From Enteropsectra breve (lineage: Eukaryota; Microsporidia): 33,864 bases of DNA. The notes under the pieces are model-generated. The model had not been told where the DNA came from and did not search any database. It saw nothing but the letters and a program-made list of their open reading frames with translations. Below are positions 25,829 through 33,864 of this stretch, piece by piece. Within the stretch, counting starts at the first letter, position 1. Every line of letters begins with the position of its first letter. Where the stretch lies: assembly GCA_024243835.1 (NCBI GenBank), contig JALPMN010000612.1, positions 1-33,864 on the forward strand. Reading direction: 5' to 3'. A program made the translations under genes and the position numbers.

Positions 25829-27409
25829 ATGAGCCAAATCCTTACAGACGAAATAGGACAGTCATTCCAGTACAGTGACAATGCGCCCACAGTAAAGGGA
25901 AAAGAATGCATTCTTGCGAATATAAACACAGTTGAGAATATTGCAGGGTTTGTAAGAACAAGCCTTGGCCCAAATGGACTCGACAAGATTTTGATCGACC
26001 AGGATGACAATATTACTGTATCGAACGATGGAGCAACGATACTCCAGGAGATGCACATGGATACCAATCCTGTTTCCAGGCTTATTGTGCAGCTGAGCCA
26101 GTCGCAGGACGAGGAGATTGGCGATGGAACAACATCCATCGTTCTTCTGGCCGCAGCGATGCTAAGAAAGTCCAAGGGCCTTCTTGACAAGGGAATTCAC
26201 CCGGTAAAAATTGCTGAAGGATTTTCACAGGCGCTGGCTCTTGCGAGTGAGCATCTGGCAAAAATCAGCGAGCCTGTTGCAGATCTCCGTACCGCAATGA
26301 TCAAGGCGGCAAAAACAACACTCTCCTCCAAAATAGTGTCTTCAGCCAATTTATCAGAGATGTGCGTTGATGCCATTCTTTCTGTTGCTGATATGGAAAG
26401 AAAAGATGTTGATTTAGATTTAATATACATTCAGTCGAAGCCAGGAAAAACCATTGCAGAGACAAAGCTTATCAAGGGGATTGTTCTGAAGAAGGAATTC
26501 AGCCATCCACAGATGGCAAAGGAGATTAAAAATGCCAAAATAGCACTGCTCAGCTGCCCCTTTGAGCCGCCAAGGCTAAAGACAAAAAATAGCCTTTTGA
26601 TCAAAAGCGCACAGGAATACAAAGATCTTGAGAGCTACGAAAAGAGGAAGTTTCAGGAGATGATCGAGGCAGTGAAGAATTCAGGGGCGAATGTTGTGAT
26701 GTGCCAGTGGGGCTTTGATGACGAGGCAAATTCCCTGCTGATGCAGAACAATCTGCCTGCAGTGCGCTGGGTAGGGGGCCATGAACTTGGGCTGATGGCA
26801 GCGCATGTGAACGGCTCGATAATTGCAAGATTTGAGGATCTCAGGAGCGAGTCTCTGGGCACAGCAAATGTGAAGGAGGAAAGCATCAACACGGAGGGCG
26901 ATACGATCATAACGGTTGAAAATACAGAAGGAAAGAAAAGTGTCACTATTTTGGTACGCGGCAGTACGGACTTTGCGATTGAAGAAGCAAAGAGATCAAT
27001 AAGAGACGCACTCTGCAGCATCAGGAACATAATGACAAATACGAATATTGTCTATGGCGGAGGAAGTGCTGAAATTAGCACTTATGTTTTTTTGCTTAAG
27101 GCTGCCAAGGAAATGGGCTCAGTATCTGAAGTGACGGTACAGGCATTTGCCCAGGCTGTTCTGGAAATACCCATGGCACTGGCTGAGAACAGCGGATACG
27201 ATCCAACTGCATATGTTGGGGAGCTGATTGAAGCACACATTTCAAGCGGTGAAAATGCCCTGGGTGTTGACTGCATGGGTGTTGGCGAGAGGAACATGAA
27301 GAAAGTGGATGTTTTTGAGGCGCTGAACAGCAAAATGACACAGTTTAAAATGGCTACTGAGCTTGTGTGCATGGTTCTGAAGATAAATGAGATGATTAGA
27401 AAAGAATAA
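25829..27409 (+). CDS. CCT5: Chaperonin CCT subunit epsilon (TCP-1 ring)
   Basis: The 526-residue group II chaperonin has the ATP-binding motifs [19 protein letters not shown] and [19 protein letters not shown] and the late GVDCMGVG sit where expected. Epsilon identity is supported by [45 protein letters not shown] (human CCT5 [20 protein letters not shown]), [14 protein letters not shown] and VYGGGSAEI. It folds actin, tubulin and other cytosolic proteins as one of eight subunits. The length is normal (human 541, with a slightly longer tail). Codon use is richer in G and C than in its neighbours. Of all the genes here it is among the least reduced. Confidence 0.94.
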   Translation: [526 protein letters not shown]

Positions 27410-27430
27410 AAAGGTTTTAATTGATATTAG

Positions 27431-27568
27431 AAATTCAAACATAATATTTTAAGAAATTCAAACATAATATTTTAAGAAATTCAAACATAATTTTATAAGA
27501 AATTCAAACATAATTTTATAAGAAATTCAAACATAATTTTATAAGAAATTCAAACATAATTTTATAAG
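27431..27568. repeat. 23-bp tandem repeat, six copies
   Basis: Units start at 27431, 27454, 27477, 27500, 27523 and 27546. All begin AAATTCAAACATAAT. The first two continue ATTTTAAG and the last four TTTATAAG, so the array grew in at least two steps. The first copy begins about 20 bases after the CCT5 stop codon. Confidence 0.95.
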
Positions 27569-27613
27569 AAGTTATATTTGCGTATTGCTTTAGTCTATTT
27601 ATATAAATTTATA

Positions 27614-27715
27614 TTTCAAGTAGCTATACCTTACATGTAACTTTATCTTTCAAGTGGCTATATCTTTCAAGTGGCTATATCTTTCAAGTGGCTATATCTT
27701 TCAAGTGGCTATATC
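27614..27715. repeat. 17-bp tandem repeat, six units
   Basis: Four perfect copies of TTTCAAGTGGCTATATC occupy 27648-27715. In the same register upstream are a two-mismatch copy (27614-27630) and a more decayed one (27631-27647). Confidence 0.93.
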
Positions 27716-28217
27716 TTTTATATCGCTATGTATTGTGTTGATGTGGTTAGCCAACACATGCAAAAAAAGAGGCGACGGGAAGCAAAGCACACTGCGTATG
27801 CTAGGGGTGTATTCCTCAAAGTATTTTGTGACAAATAATATTCTAGTTTTTATAATAACATTTTTTTCAGACTAGTGCTAGGTAAAAGTTATGTGTTCTT
27901 TTTTAAAAGCGAACAATATTTGTGTAAGTTTAAAGTTCCGATCGTTATTTATTGAAAGAGATTTTGTAATAGAATTTGCTTTAGGAATTTCCTTAGTTTT
28001 CGTTTTCTATAAGAAGAGTAATAATAGCACTTGATAACGATGAAAGGATAATGCTGAAACTTATTTATTTTAGTGGCAAACAGGAGCAATAAAATACATC
28101 ATTAATGAAAAAGAGGCATATCTACTTTTCAAACCTTTTATATGTTAGTCTACTAAAAAATAAGTTGTACAGTAATAAAATTTTTAGAATTGTAAATTTT
28201 AATCGCTGAATCTCAAA

Positions 28218-29795
28218 ATGTCTGAAACTAAGAGCTTTATAATGAAGCAACTGAAGGAGCATGGAATTTGTGCCAATTTTGAGGATAAAATAGAAGAACT
28301 TACAAGAAGCAAGGTACTGGCTGCGACACTTTCTCCACAGGCTGCATACAAGATGTTTCTGCTTGCGATGTCTGATGAAGAGCCAGTATTCAGCGCGATA
28401 CTCAAAAGAACTCCGCTGTATGACTTGAGCTTTACAGTAAAGATGAGTGATATAAATAAAGAACTAGATATTTCTTGCGATGATGCTGCAGAAAAGCTGA
28501 AAGAGAAGTATAAGGAATGGCTGGGCAATAAGCTTGAATACTCGTATATAGAACAACGCGATGAGTTAATATTCATAGGATTAAAGTTTAAAAGCAGTAT
28601 CTATGATAAAATATCTAATTGTGCTGTATCAACAGCATCATTGCCTTATTATTTAGCTTCCAAGAGCCTAGCACCCATAGAATGCATTAGTTTCAACGAA
28701 CCAATTTATCCAATTCCAAAGGAAGAGCTCTTGCTGGATATTGAAAAGGCCGCTGCTCAGCTTATCGTAGATTTGAGGGCTGCGAGGCTGCCGCTTTCAA
28801 TCGTTGACTACGATCTGCTGTATCCCAACACGAGTATCCTGCCGTTCTGTAAAATAAACCTGCATCTGGAGGCAAGCAGCTCCTGGCCATGCGACAAAGA
28901 GGCCCGCGAGTGTGCAAAAACTGCCTTTTACTGCCAGATGTACAGCCAGTGCATCCACCGCCTGCATATCGATAAAAAGTATGTTGTTTTTAAGATTGAT
29001 GGCATTTACTTTGAGGCTAAAATTGTGTTAAAAAACACAAGTATTAAAGCTACTAAAAACAGCAAAATAATGCCTGCAGGTGATATGAATGCACGCTACC
29101 ATGTAGAGCTTGGTCTGCAGGAGCGTGTGAAAGATCTTGGAGAGCATTTTCACAGGCGCGTAAGAATGCTAAAATCAATACTGGGTGATATGGGCATTTA
29201 TCCTCAGGTTTTCAGTGATATTTTTGTAGATGCAGTTTCACTAATCTACAACAGCGGCGCAACAACAGACGGGGCTTTCATAAAGGCCTTTTTAAGTGCC
29301 AAAAAGGATTTAACTGCCATTAGACTGGACCTGAATACCGGCAAAACCTTCCATGAAGAAAGCGGCAACAACAAGATGGTTCTAAGCCACGGAGAGCACA
29401 GATATTTCCTGGATGTGCCCATATATGAACTTGGGCATATTTTAGAAAAACTGCAGGGAAATATATTTACTAGTGAAATTAAGCTCATTTCTGACAAACT
29501 GCTTCGTGAAATGCTTGTATTCGATGAATATAGCTTTATTTTGAGCAAAAATGAAATAAGCGAGGGCATCTCCAAGTTGGAGAAACACGAGATTGTGGGT
29601 GCCTATGAATCTGAATTTTTGCTGGGATCTCCTCGCTTTGAAGATTCTATTTTGAGTGGTGTTCCCGGAGTCGAAAAATTCATATATTCCCCAACACAGG
29701 AATTCGTGGCTGTCAAGATAAAGGCTGATTTTGACAATGAGCTTGTTCAAAATATCATTATAACAGAAACGTCTTTTAGCTACATCTATAAATAA
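28218..29795 (+). CDS. Unassigned 525-residue protein, possibly Utp22/Nrap-like
   Basis: There is no clear signature. The best lead is the middle: LGEHFHRRVRMLKSILGDMG, then YPQVFSDIFVDAVSLIYNSG and GAFIKAFLSAKKDLTAIRLDLN. This follows the Utp22/Nrap (human NOL6) order of a VRxLKRWL helix, ELLVAxxF, GFLRFL and then PLFVNLN. Utp22 is a UTP-C component of the small-subunit processome, which would fit the rRNA-processing genes nearby. The protein would be about half the usual size, lacking one nucleotidyltransferase-like half, and the N-terminal 200 residues show nothing diagnostic. AAATTTT lies 18 bases before the ATG, with no CCC. The ORF is certainly a gene by its length and codon use; the name is uncertain. 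Confidence 0.4.
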   Translation: MSETKSFIMKQLKEHGICANFEDKIEELTRSKVLAATLSPQAAYKMFLLAMSDEEPVFSAILKRTPLYDLSFTVKMSDINKELDISCDDAAEKLKEKYKEWLGNKLEYSYIEQRDELIFIGLKFKSSIYDKISNCAVSTASLPYYLASKSLAPIECISFNEPIYPIPKEELLLDIEKAAAQLIVDLRAARLPLSIVDYDLLYPNTSILPFCKINLHLEASSSWPCDKEARECAKTAFYCQMYSQCIHRLHIDKKYVVFKIDGIYFEAKIVLKNTSIKATKNSKIMPAGDMNARYHVELGLQERVKDLGEHFHRRVRMLKSILGDMGIYPQVFSDIFVDAVSLIYNSGATTDGAFIKAFLSAKKDLTAIRLDLNTGKTFHEESGNNKMVLSHGEHRYFLDVPIYELGHILEKLQGNIFTSEIKLISDKLLREMLVFDEYSFILSKNEISEGISKLEKHEIVGAYESEFLLGSPRFEDSILSGVPGVEKFIYSPTQEFVAVKIKADFDNELVQNIIITETSFSYIYK

Positions 29796-29915
29796 ACTTT
29801 AACAACTATTGTATCCTTGGTTTATTACATAATTTTTAAAACAGATTTAAAGCCTGTAGCGTAATAACAATTAACATATAAAATGTTTCGTCTAAAGTTT
29901 ATTTTAAATACGAAT

Positions 29916-31769
29916 TTACTTCTTAGAAGCCGCCGCTTTCTTCGCCGCATTTCTCGTTGGTCTCCTGTTTTCTACAGGGGCAGGCTCTTCAATTGGGGCT
30001 TCGTTTGTTTTTTCAGCAGCAGCTTTTCTTCCACGCTTTTTGGGCGCTTCTTCCTCCTCGATCTTCATTTTCTTGGCCTCGTTGTCCTCATCTCCAGCAG
30101 CCTTTGGTTTTCTTCCTCTCTTTTTGGGAGGCTCTTTAACTTCTTCTGCCTTCTCTGCAGGCTCATCCTCCTTTTCTGGTTCTTTAGCATCCTGACTGTC
30201 TTTTTTCGTCACTCTTCCTTTTTTCGCAGCTTTTCTCTTTTCAGGCTTATTGATCTTTTCGCTATCTTCATTTCTTGAATCATTTACTTCTTCGGCCTCT
30301 TCATTAACTTCGCCTTCAACTTTATCATCAGACTCTTCATTTTTGCTATCTTTAATTTCTTCATCTTCTTTTGCTGCATTATCAGTCTTTACTTCCACTA
30401 CATTATCCTCAATTTCCGCATTAATCTTTTCATTATTCTTTATTTGCTCACTTATTGCCTCCGATACCGTAGGATCCATGATACAGTTCTTAACAGCCTC
30501 CTGTATGCTATCATCTATCTCATTTCTCACAATCTCATTTGCTATTTCTATTATATTCTCTTTTATTGAATCTGTGATATTATTTTTTATTTTGTCCAGA
30601 TAATCCTCACTGTTCAGAGTCTTGCTAAGCATGTCATTGAAACTATCTTCCTTGTTCTCTGTATTTGCGCCTTTTTCTGCAGCTTGTTCAAGGTTTTCTG
30701 TATTTTCATTAATAACATTCACTTCATTGTTTTCAGCATTATTGTTGTTAGCATTATTGTTTTCTTTGTTTTCATTGTTTTCAACATTATTATCTTCCCC
30801 AGTGTAAATATCACAGCCTTCGCTGTATATTTTATTTCCCTCGTTGAACAAGCTCTTTGTATCACTTACCTTCTGGGGAGCTGCTGCCTCTGCTTCATCA
30901 TCCAGATCTTCAAGTCCCGGAAGTGCACTCCCGTTGTTCATTTCTTTGGCCTTTTCTAAGACTTCCTTTTCCATCACAAACTTCCCTAGATCTCCGCTTC
31001 TTTCTGGGGATGAACATCGCTTATATGAAATATCCGGATCGTTAGACATGGCTGCTTCTATTTCATCATTCACCTCATCAATCCGCTTATCTATGAACGC
31101 ATCAACAACCTTTGGATTTGGATCCACATTCAGTTCTTCCTCGATTTCCTTTTTGGTTTCATCAATTATCTCATCAATAGCCTGTTCCACCATATCATTT
31201 GAAGTAATGCTTTTGTCAGAATCATTTTCCTGCTCAGCCACTGGCGGGAGGGCACTCACATCGCCGACCGCCTTGTTGTACGCATCATTTATGAGCGAGC
31301 TGTTGTCCTTGAGTTTCTCAAGCTCAGAAAGTCTTTTTTCAAAAATATCCTTGGACTTGTAGCGACTTATCAGCTGCTCAGCAAAGGCTAAAAGAGCAGC
31401 CGAATAGAAATTGTAGTTTTCAAAAGAGTGATAGCAGCCAATAACGAGGGTGTGTGAATGCACAATCGAGCTGTCTGTGAACTTAACGGTTTGGTTGATC
31501 CTGACAAGCGTGTTGTCAACGAACACATCAGGGCCTAGAGCCGTGACCGTGTTCCCTGCGAAATCCAGCTGAATATGGGCATAGCCTATCGACTCCATGT
31601 TCACAATAATGTCCGAATCTATGCCTGTTCCCACGATTATAATAGGATTCTTCACCTGGTACGAACGTATCGCGGCAGAGCTTGGATTGTAGATGCGCAG
31701 AATGCCATATGCCGGTTTTTTTCCATTTTCTTCATTTTTATTCTCGTGTTGCGAATTAAATTCCGGCAT
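29916..31769 (-). CDS. Acidic nuclear protein with N-terminal FHA fold and C-terminal AT-hooks
   Basis: The 617-residue protein has an FHA-like domain at about residues 20-112 (NPIIIVGTGIDSDIIV, YAHIQLDF, DVFVDNTLVRINQTVKF, HTLVIGCY). The FHA landmarks are degenerate: the usual GR arginine is T48 and the serine of SxxH is G62, while H65 is kept. A long acidic, asparagine-rich middle (about 150-500) is probably disordered; it includes runs of N and E near 335-365. The C-terminus is basic, with two AT-hook cores (KKRGRKPK at about 549-556 and PKKRGRK at about 576-582), KKGRVTKK at about 515, and a final RRPTRNAAKKAAASKK. A DNA-bound chromatin or transcription protein is inferred; no orthologue was recognised. 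CCC (complement of 31774-31776) lies five bases before the ATG. Confidence 0.8.
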   Translation of the reverse strand: MPEFNSQHENKNEENGKKPAYGILRIYNPSSAAIRSYQVKNPIIIVGTGIDSDIIVNMESIGYAHIQLDFAGNTVTALGPDVFVDNTLVRINQTVKFTDSSIVHSHTLVIGCYHSFENYNFYSAALLAFAEQLISRYKSKDIFEKRLSELEKLKDNSSLINDAYNKAVGDVSALPPVAEQENDSDKSITSNDMVEQAIDEIIDETKKEIEEELNVDPNPKVVDAFIDKRIDEVNDEIEAAMSNDPDISYKRCSSPERSGDLGKFVMEKEVLEKAKEMNNGSALPGLEDLDDEAEAAAPQKVSDTKSLFNEGNKIYSEGCDIYTGEDNNVENNENKENNNANNNNAENNEVNVINENTENLEQAAEKGANTENKEDSFNDMLSKTLNSEDYLDKIKNNITDSIKENIIEIANEIVRNEIDDSIQEAVKNCIMDPTVSEAISEQIKNNEKINAEIEDNVVEVKTDNAAKEDEEIKDSKNEESDDKVEGEVNEEAEEVNDSRNEDSEKINKPEKRKAAKKGRVTKKDSQDAKEPEKEDEPAEKAEEVKEPPKKRGRKPKAAGDEDNEAKKMKIEEEEAPKKRGRKAAAEKTNEAPIEEPAPVENRRPTRNAAKKAAASKK

Positions 31770-32813
31770 TTATGGGTATGAGGAGTGTTGCATATTTAAA
31801 AAGGAGAAATTTTGGGCATCATAAAAATTTTAGAAGGCAAAGCTGAAAATGAAAATGTATATCAATTGTGCGGTGAAGAATGTAGATTACTTATTTGATG
31901 TATTAGGCTACAGATAAATATAATTAAAATAGCTAGCATGTCTGTTATAAAAGAAATAGATGCGCGTCTGTTATAAAAGAAAAGATGCATGTCTTTATCT
32001 GTGCTCTATAACCAAACACTAGCATTTTATAATCTAGCCCTGTTATTCTTGGTTAATGAAGTCCAATACGAAGAACTCAATCCATTAACAAATGCATTTA
32101 AATTAAACTTTTTATACACAACTTAATGCAGATCATTAAGTTATATGCCAAATGCATCATTTCCTTTGAATAAATTGTTACAAAGAACTCTTTAGCAAAC
32201 AGGCAGAGAGTCCTTATTATATCTACGATTAAGCCATCTTCTAAAATAAAAGCAAAATATCTTCTCTTCGTAAGCAAGTCGAATATCAGGACTGTAAATT
32301 CTTTAAAGTGAAAAAAATTTTAAGCATTTGCCTGAGAAGGTCTTCAGTATTTACGAATGTGGCCTTAAATTCCTTTCCACTCCCGAAATAATATTGTCTA
32401 TATAACTTGCAATTAAATTCCTTCACTTTCAAAAAGGGGTATTTCACAGGAATGATTGCCCTTTCTTACCATGAATTACAAGCCTTAGTTCTAAAAGTCA
32501 CGCAAGAATTTTTGTCTTAAATAACGAGCATTATAAAAACTCATTATAAAAGTTATCCAAACAGAAATCGTACCTCCCATACACAATGATTTATAGTGTA
32601 TTTAAAACGTGTCTGTAGTTATTCATATAGTAAACTATAATGTATCCATATTGTTTTATGAAGTGCATTCTCTTAAGCAAAATAACTATTTACAAAACTA
32701 AATCTATATATATATCCTGAATCTATGCCCTGAATCTGTATTCTAAAATAGGTTTAGAATACAAACCTTTACAGCCCTTCAGTAAAATAAAAAAACCTTA
32801 TTTAAATAATATT
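31770..32813. other. Long AT-rich spacer with small repeats
   Basis: The spacer is about 1 kb without a credible ORF. It includes a two-copy repeat TCTGTTATAAAAGAAA...GATGC (31941-31991), a perfect 8-bp inverted repeat (32121-32141) and a doubled CCTGAATCTRT string near 32716-32740. A stretch around 32330-32520 is somewhat less AT-rich and could hold an RNA, but no motif was found. Confidence 0.5.
31941..31991. repeat. Two-copy direct repeat (26 and 25 bp)
   Basis: TCTGTTATAAAAGAAATAGATGCGCG is followed at once by a copy that lacks one T and ends GATGCATG. It lies in the spacer between the FHA gene and uL18. Confidence 0.8.
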
Positions 32814-33668
32814 TTATTGAGCTGCTGCCAATTTAGCCTCAATTCTGGCTCTCTTTTCAGCATGTGTCATCTTCTTCATCTTAGAAGATTTCTCCTTCAC
32901 CACAAATGGTGCCTTCTTGACCTTGGCTGGATTCTCAATGATGTTCTTGAGACAGGCCTCATACTTTCCATGGACATCCTCAGGGTTGATTCCCTTGGCA
33001 ATGTATCCGCTGAACTGCTTCTTGTACTTCTCCTCATCATTCTCTCTGAGATTCATCATGTACTCCACGTTTGGCTTGCAGAATATTCTGTCTCTAAGAA
33101 GCTCTGGATTAAGGCCATTCTCTTCAGAATATCCATAGAATCTGGACTCACTGTGTGGAATGCAAAGACCAGCATCAGAGGCACCCTTCATCGCTGCAAA
33201 CACATTTGCTCCGGTGGATGATCTGGCAAGACCGATGTCAAGATAGACCTTGTATGCTCTGCGCTCATCCTCAACATCCTCACGCACGTTGTACTCGCCA
33301 ACATCTGTCTGTGGAGCATAGATCTTGTCAAGACCGTTCTCAGCAAGAGCCCTTCTGCCAACAAGCAGTCCAGTGGCATAGGCTGCAAAGTAGTTTGTCA
33401 GTCCAAAATCAACACCGTAGTTCTTGAGCTCTGTAGAATCGGCATATGCAACAATTCTGTCTCCATCGATGTAAGCCTTGGTAATGGCACAAATTACTCT
33501 GCTGTTCGTTATTCTCACAACAAGTCTGGACTTAACCACACCGTATTTGTTGCAATCCTGTCTGATCATATTGGTTCTATGCTTGTAGTCGGTTTTACCT
33601 TCTCTTCTTCTCCTTCTTTTTACTTGAAAATTCCTCTGATAAGATCTTGTTCCCTTATTATCTGACAT
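32814..33668 (-). CDS. RPL5: Ribosomal protein uL18 (L5)
   Basis: The 284-residue protein shows the eukaryotic uL18 text throughout: YQRNFQVKRRRRREGKTDYKHR, NKYGVVKSRLVVRITN, NYFAAYATGLLVGRRAL, LDIGLARSSTGANVFAAMKGASDAGLCIPHSESRFYGY and IFCKPNVEYMMNLRENDEEKYKKQFSGYI. It binds 5S rRNA with uL5 and is part of the 60S central protuberance. The length is near normal (human 297), with a slightly shorter lysine-rich tail. Codon use is less AT-rich, as in the other ribosomal genes here. CCC (complement of 33673-33675) and several AAATTTTT copies (complements of 33680-33687 and 33693-33700 region) precede the ATG. Confidence 0.97.
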   Translation of the reverse strand: MSDNKGTRSYQRNFQVKRRRRREGKTDYKHRTNMIRQDCNKYGVVKSRLVVRITNSRVICAITKAYIDGDRIVAYADSTELKNYGVDFGLTNYFAAYATGLLVGRRALAENGLDKIYAPQTDVGEYNVREDVEDERRAYKVYLDIGLARSSTGANVFAAMKGASDAGLCIPHSESRFYGYSEENGLNPELLRDRIFCKPNVEYMMNLRENDEEKYKKQFSGYIAKGINPEDVHGKYEACLKNIIENPAKVKKAPFVVKEKSSKMKKMTHAEKRARIEAKLAAAQ

Positions 33669-33710
33669 TCGTGGGCTGCAAATTTTTGGAAAATTTTTAT
33701 GAAAATTTTA
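33669..33710 (-). promoter_or_regulatory. CCC and multiple AAATTTT copies before uL18
   Basis: On the coding strand three AAATTTT-type strings in tandem are followed by GCAGCCCACGA and ATG. It is the densest cluster of this motif in the window. Confidence 0.65.
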
Positions 33711-33738
33711 GATTGTGAAAATAAAACGCTCATATGGA

Positions 33739-33864
33739 GCATTTGCTAAAAGAATATTTTAAAAATGTAAGCATTTGCTAAAAGAATATTTTAAAAATGT
33801 AAGCATTTGCTAAAAGAATATTTTAAAAATGTAAGCATTTGCTAAAAGAATATTTTAAAAATGT
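33739..33864. repeat. 32-bp tandem repeat, four copies, cut by window end
   Basis: Units start at 33739, 33771, 33803 and 33835. Each begins GCATTTGCTAAAAGAATATT and ends TTAAAAATGTAA. The copies are identical and the last is cut after 30 bases by the window edge, so the array may be longer. It lies about 70 bases upstream of the uL18 start. Confidence 0.96.

Larger units (their letters stand above)
27410..28217. other. Spacer with two tandem-repeat arrays and a hairpin
   Basis: A 23-bp array (27431-27568) and a 17-bp array (27614-27715) lie just after CCT5. Then comes a GC-richer stretch with a hairpin (27734-27758). AAATTTT at 28194-28200 lies before the next gene. The 73-codon frame at 27654-27875 is mostly translated repeat and is not credited. 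Confidence 0.6.

Noticed and set aside
27654..27875. 73-codon frame across the 17-bp repeats
   Set aside because: Its first third is repeat translated in a shifting phase and it begins at GTG.
1..33864. CRISPR arrays, insertion sequences, transposase or viral genes
   Set aside because: None was seen; the tandem arrays lack spacers and no mobile-element ORF is present.

Overview
The window looks like part of a nuclear chromosome of a microsporidian, an intracellular eukaryotic parasite related to fungi. The gene set is eukaryotic: TFIIB, a Pol III subunit, a Pol I core-factor TFIIB-like protein, a CCT subunit, 80S ribosomal proteins and RNase P p30. Several proteins are shorter than their fungal or animal relatives, no gene clearly needs an intron, and the kinase gene is of a bacterial-type Tdk kind known from this group. 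Many start codons are preceded by AAATTTT and by CCC or GCC, as described for microsporidia. I cannot name the species from sequence alone. Coding DNA is moderately AT-rich and the spacers are strongly AT-rich.

Layout, left to right. 1-3965 (+): the 3' part of an Epl1/enhancer-of-polycomb gene, RNase P/MRP subunit p30, and a Uso1/p115-like armadillo protein. 4338-5921 (-): a multipass membrane protein and a three-finger C2H2 protein. 5922-7430: a long spacer with a likely RNase MRP (or P) RNA near 6390-6562 and a tRNA-Thr(AGU). 7431-8987 (-): a membrane-anchored unknown and eL36. 9662-12526 (+): an M16 insulinase-like metalloprotease with an N-terminal hydrophobic segment. 12770-14627 (-): RPC5 and a Cgr1-like protein. 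14930-15403 (+): uS13. 16169-18323 (-): thymidine kinase and TFIIB. 19003-19509 (+): eL19. 19868-21604 (-): an unknown coiled-coil protein and Rcl1. 22029-29795 (+): a 60-residue CIR_N/Cwc25-like protein, an RNF10/Mag2-like RING protein, an Rrn7/TAF1B-like factor, a possible 44-residue ORF, CCT5 and a possible Utp22/Nrap protein. 29916-33668 (-): an acidic FHA/AT-hook protein and uL18. The window ends inside a 32-bp tandem array.

By function, most genes serve gene expression and ribosome making: transcription factors for all three polymerases, rRNA processing (Rcl1, Cgr1, possibly Utp22, the p30 subunit and its candidate RNA partner), four ribosomal proteins and a ribosome-linked ubiquitin ligase. 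The parasite-specific part is smaller: the insulinase-like protease, a kinase for salvaging thymidine, and two unknown membrane proteins.

The observations most worth following are the very small MRP/P RNA candidate, the composite AAATTTT + CCC start-codon element, a large imperfect hairpin in the TFIIB/eL19 spacer, three tandem-repeat arrays, and an FHA domain lacking its usual phosphate-binding arginine. I found no clear new multi-gene system.
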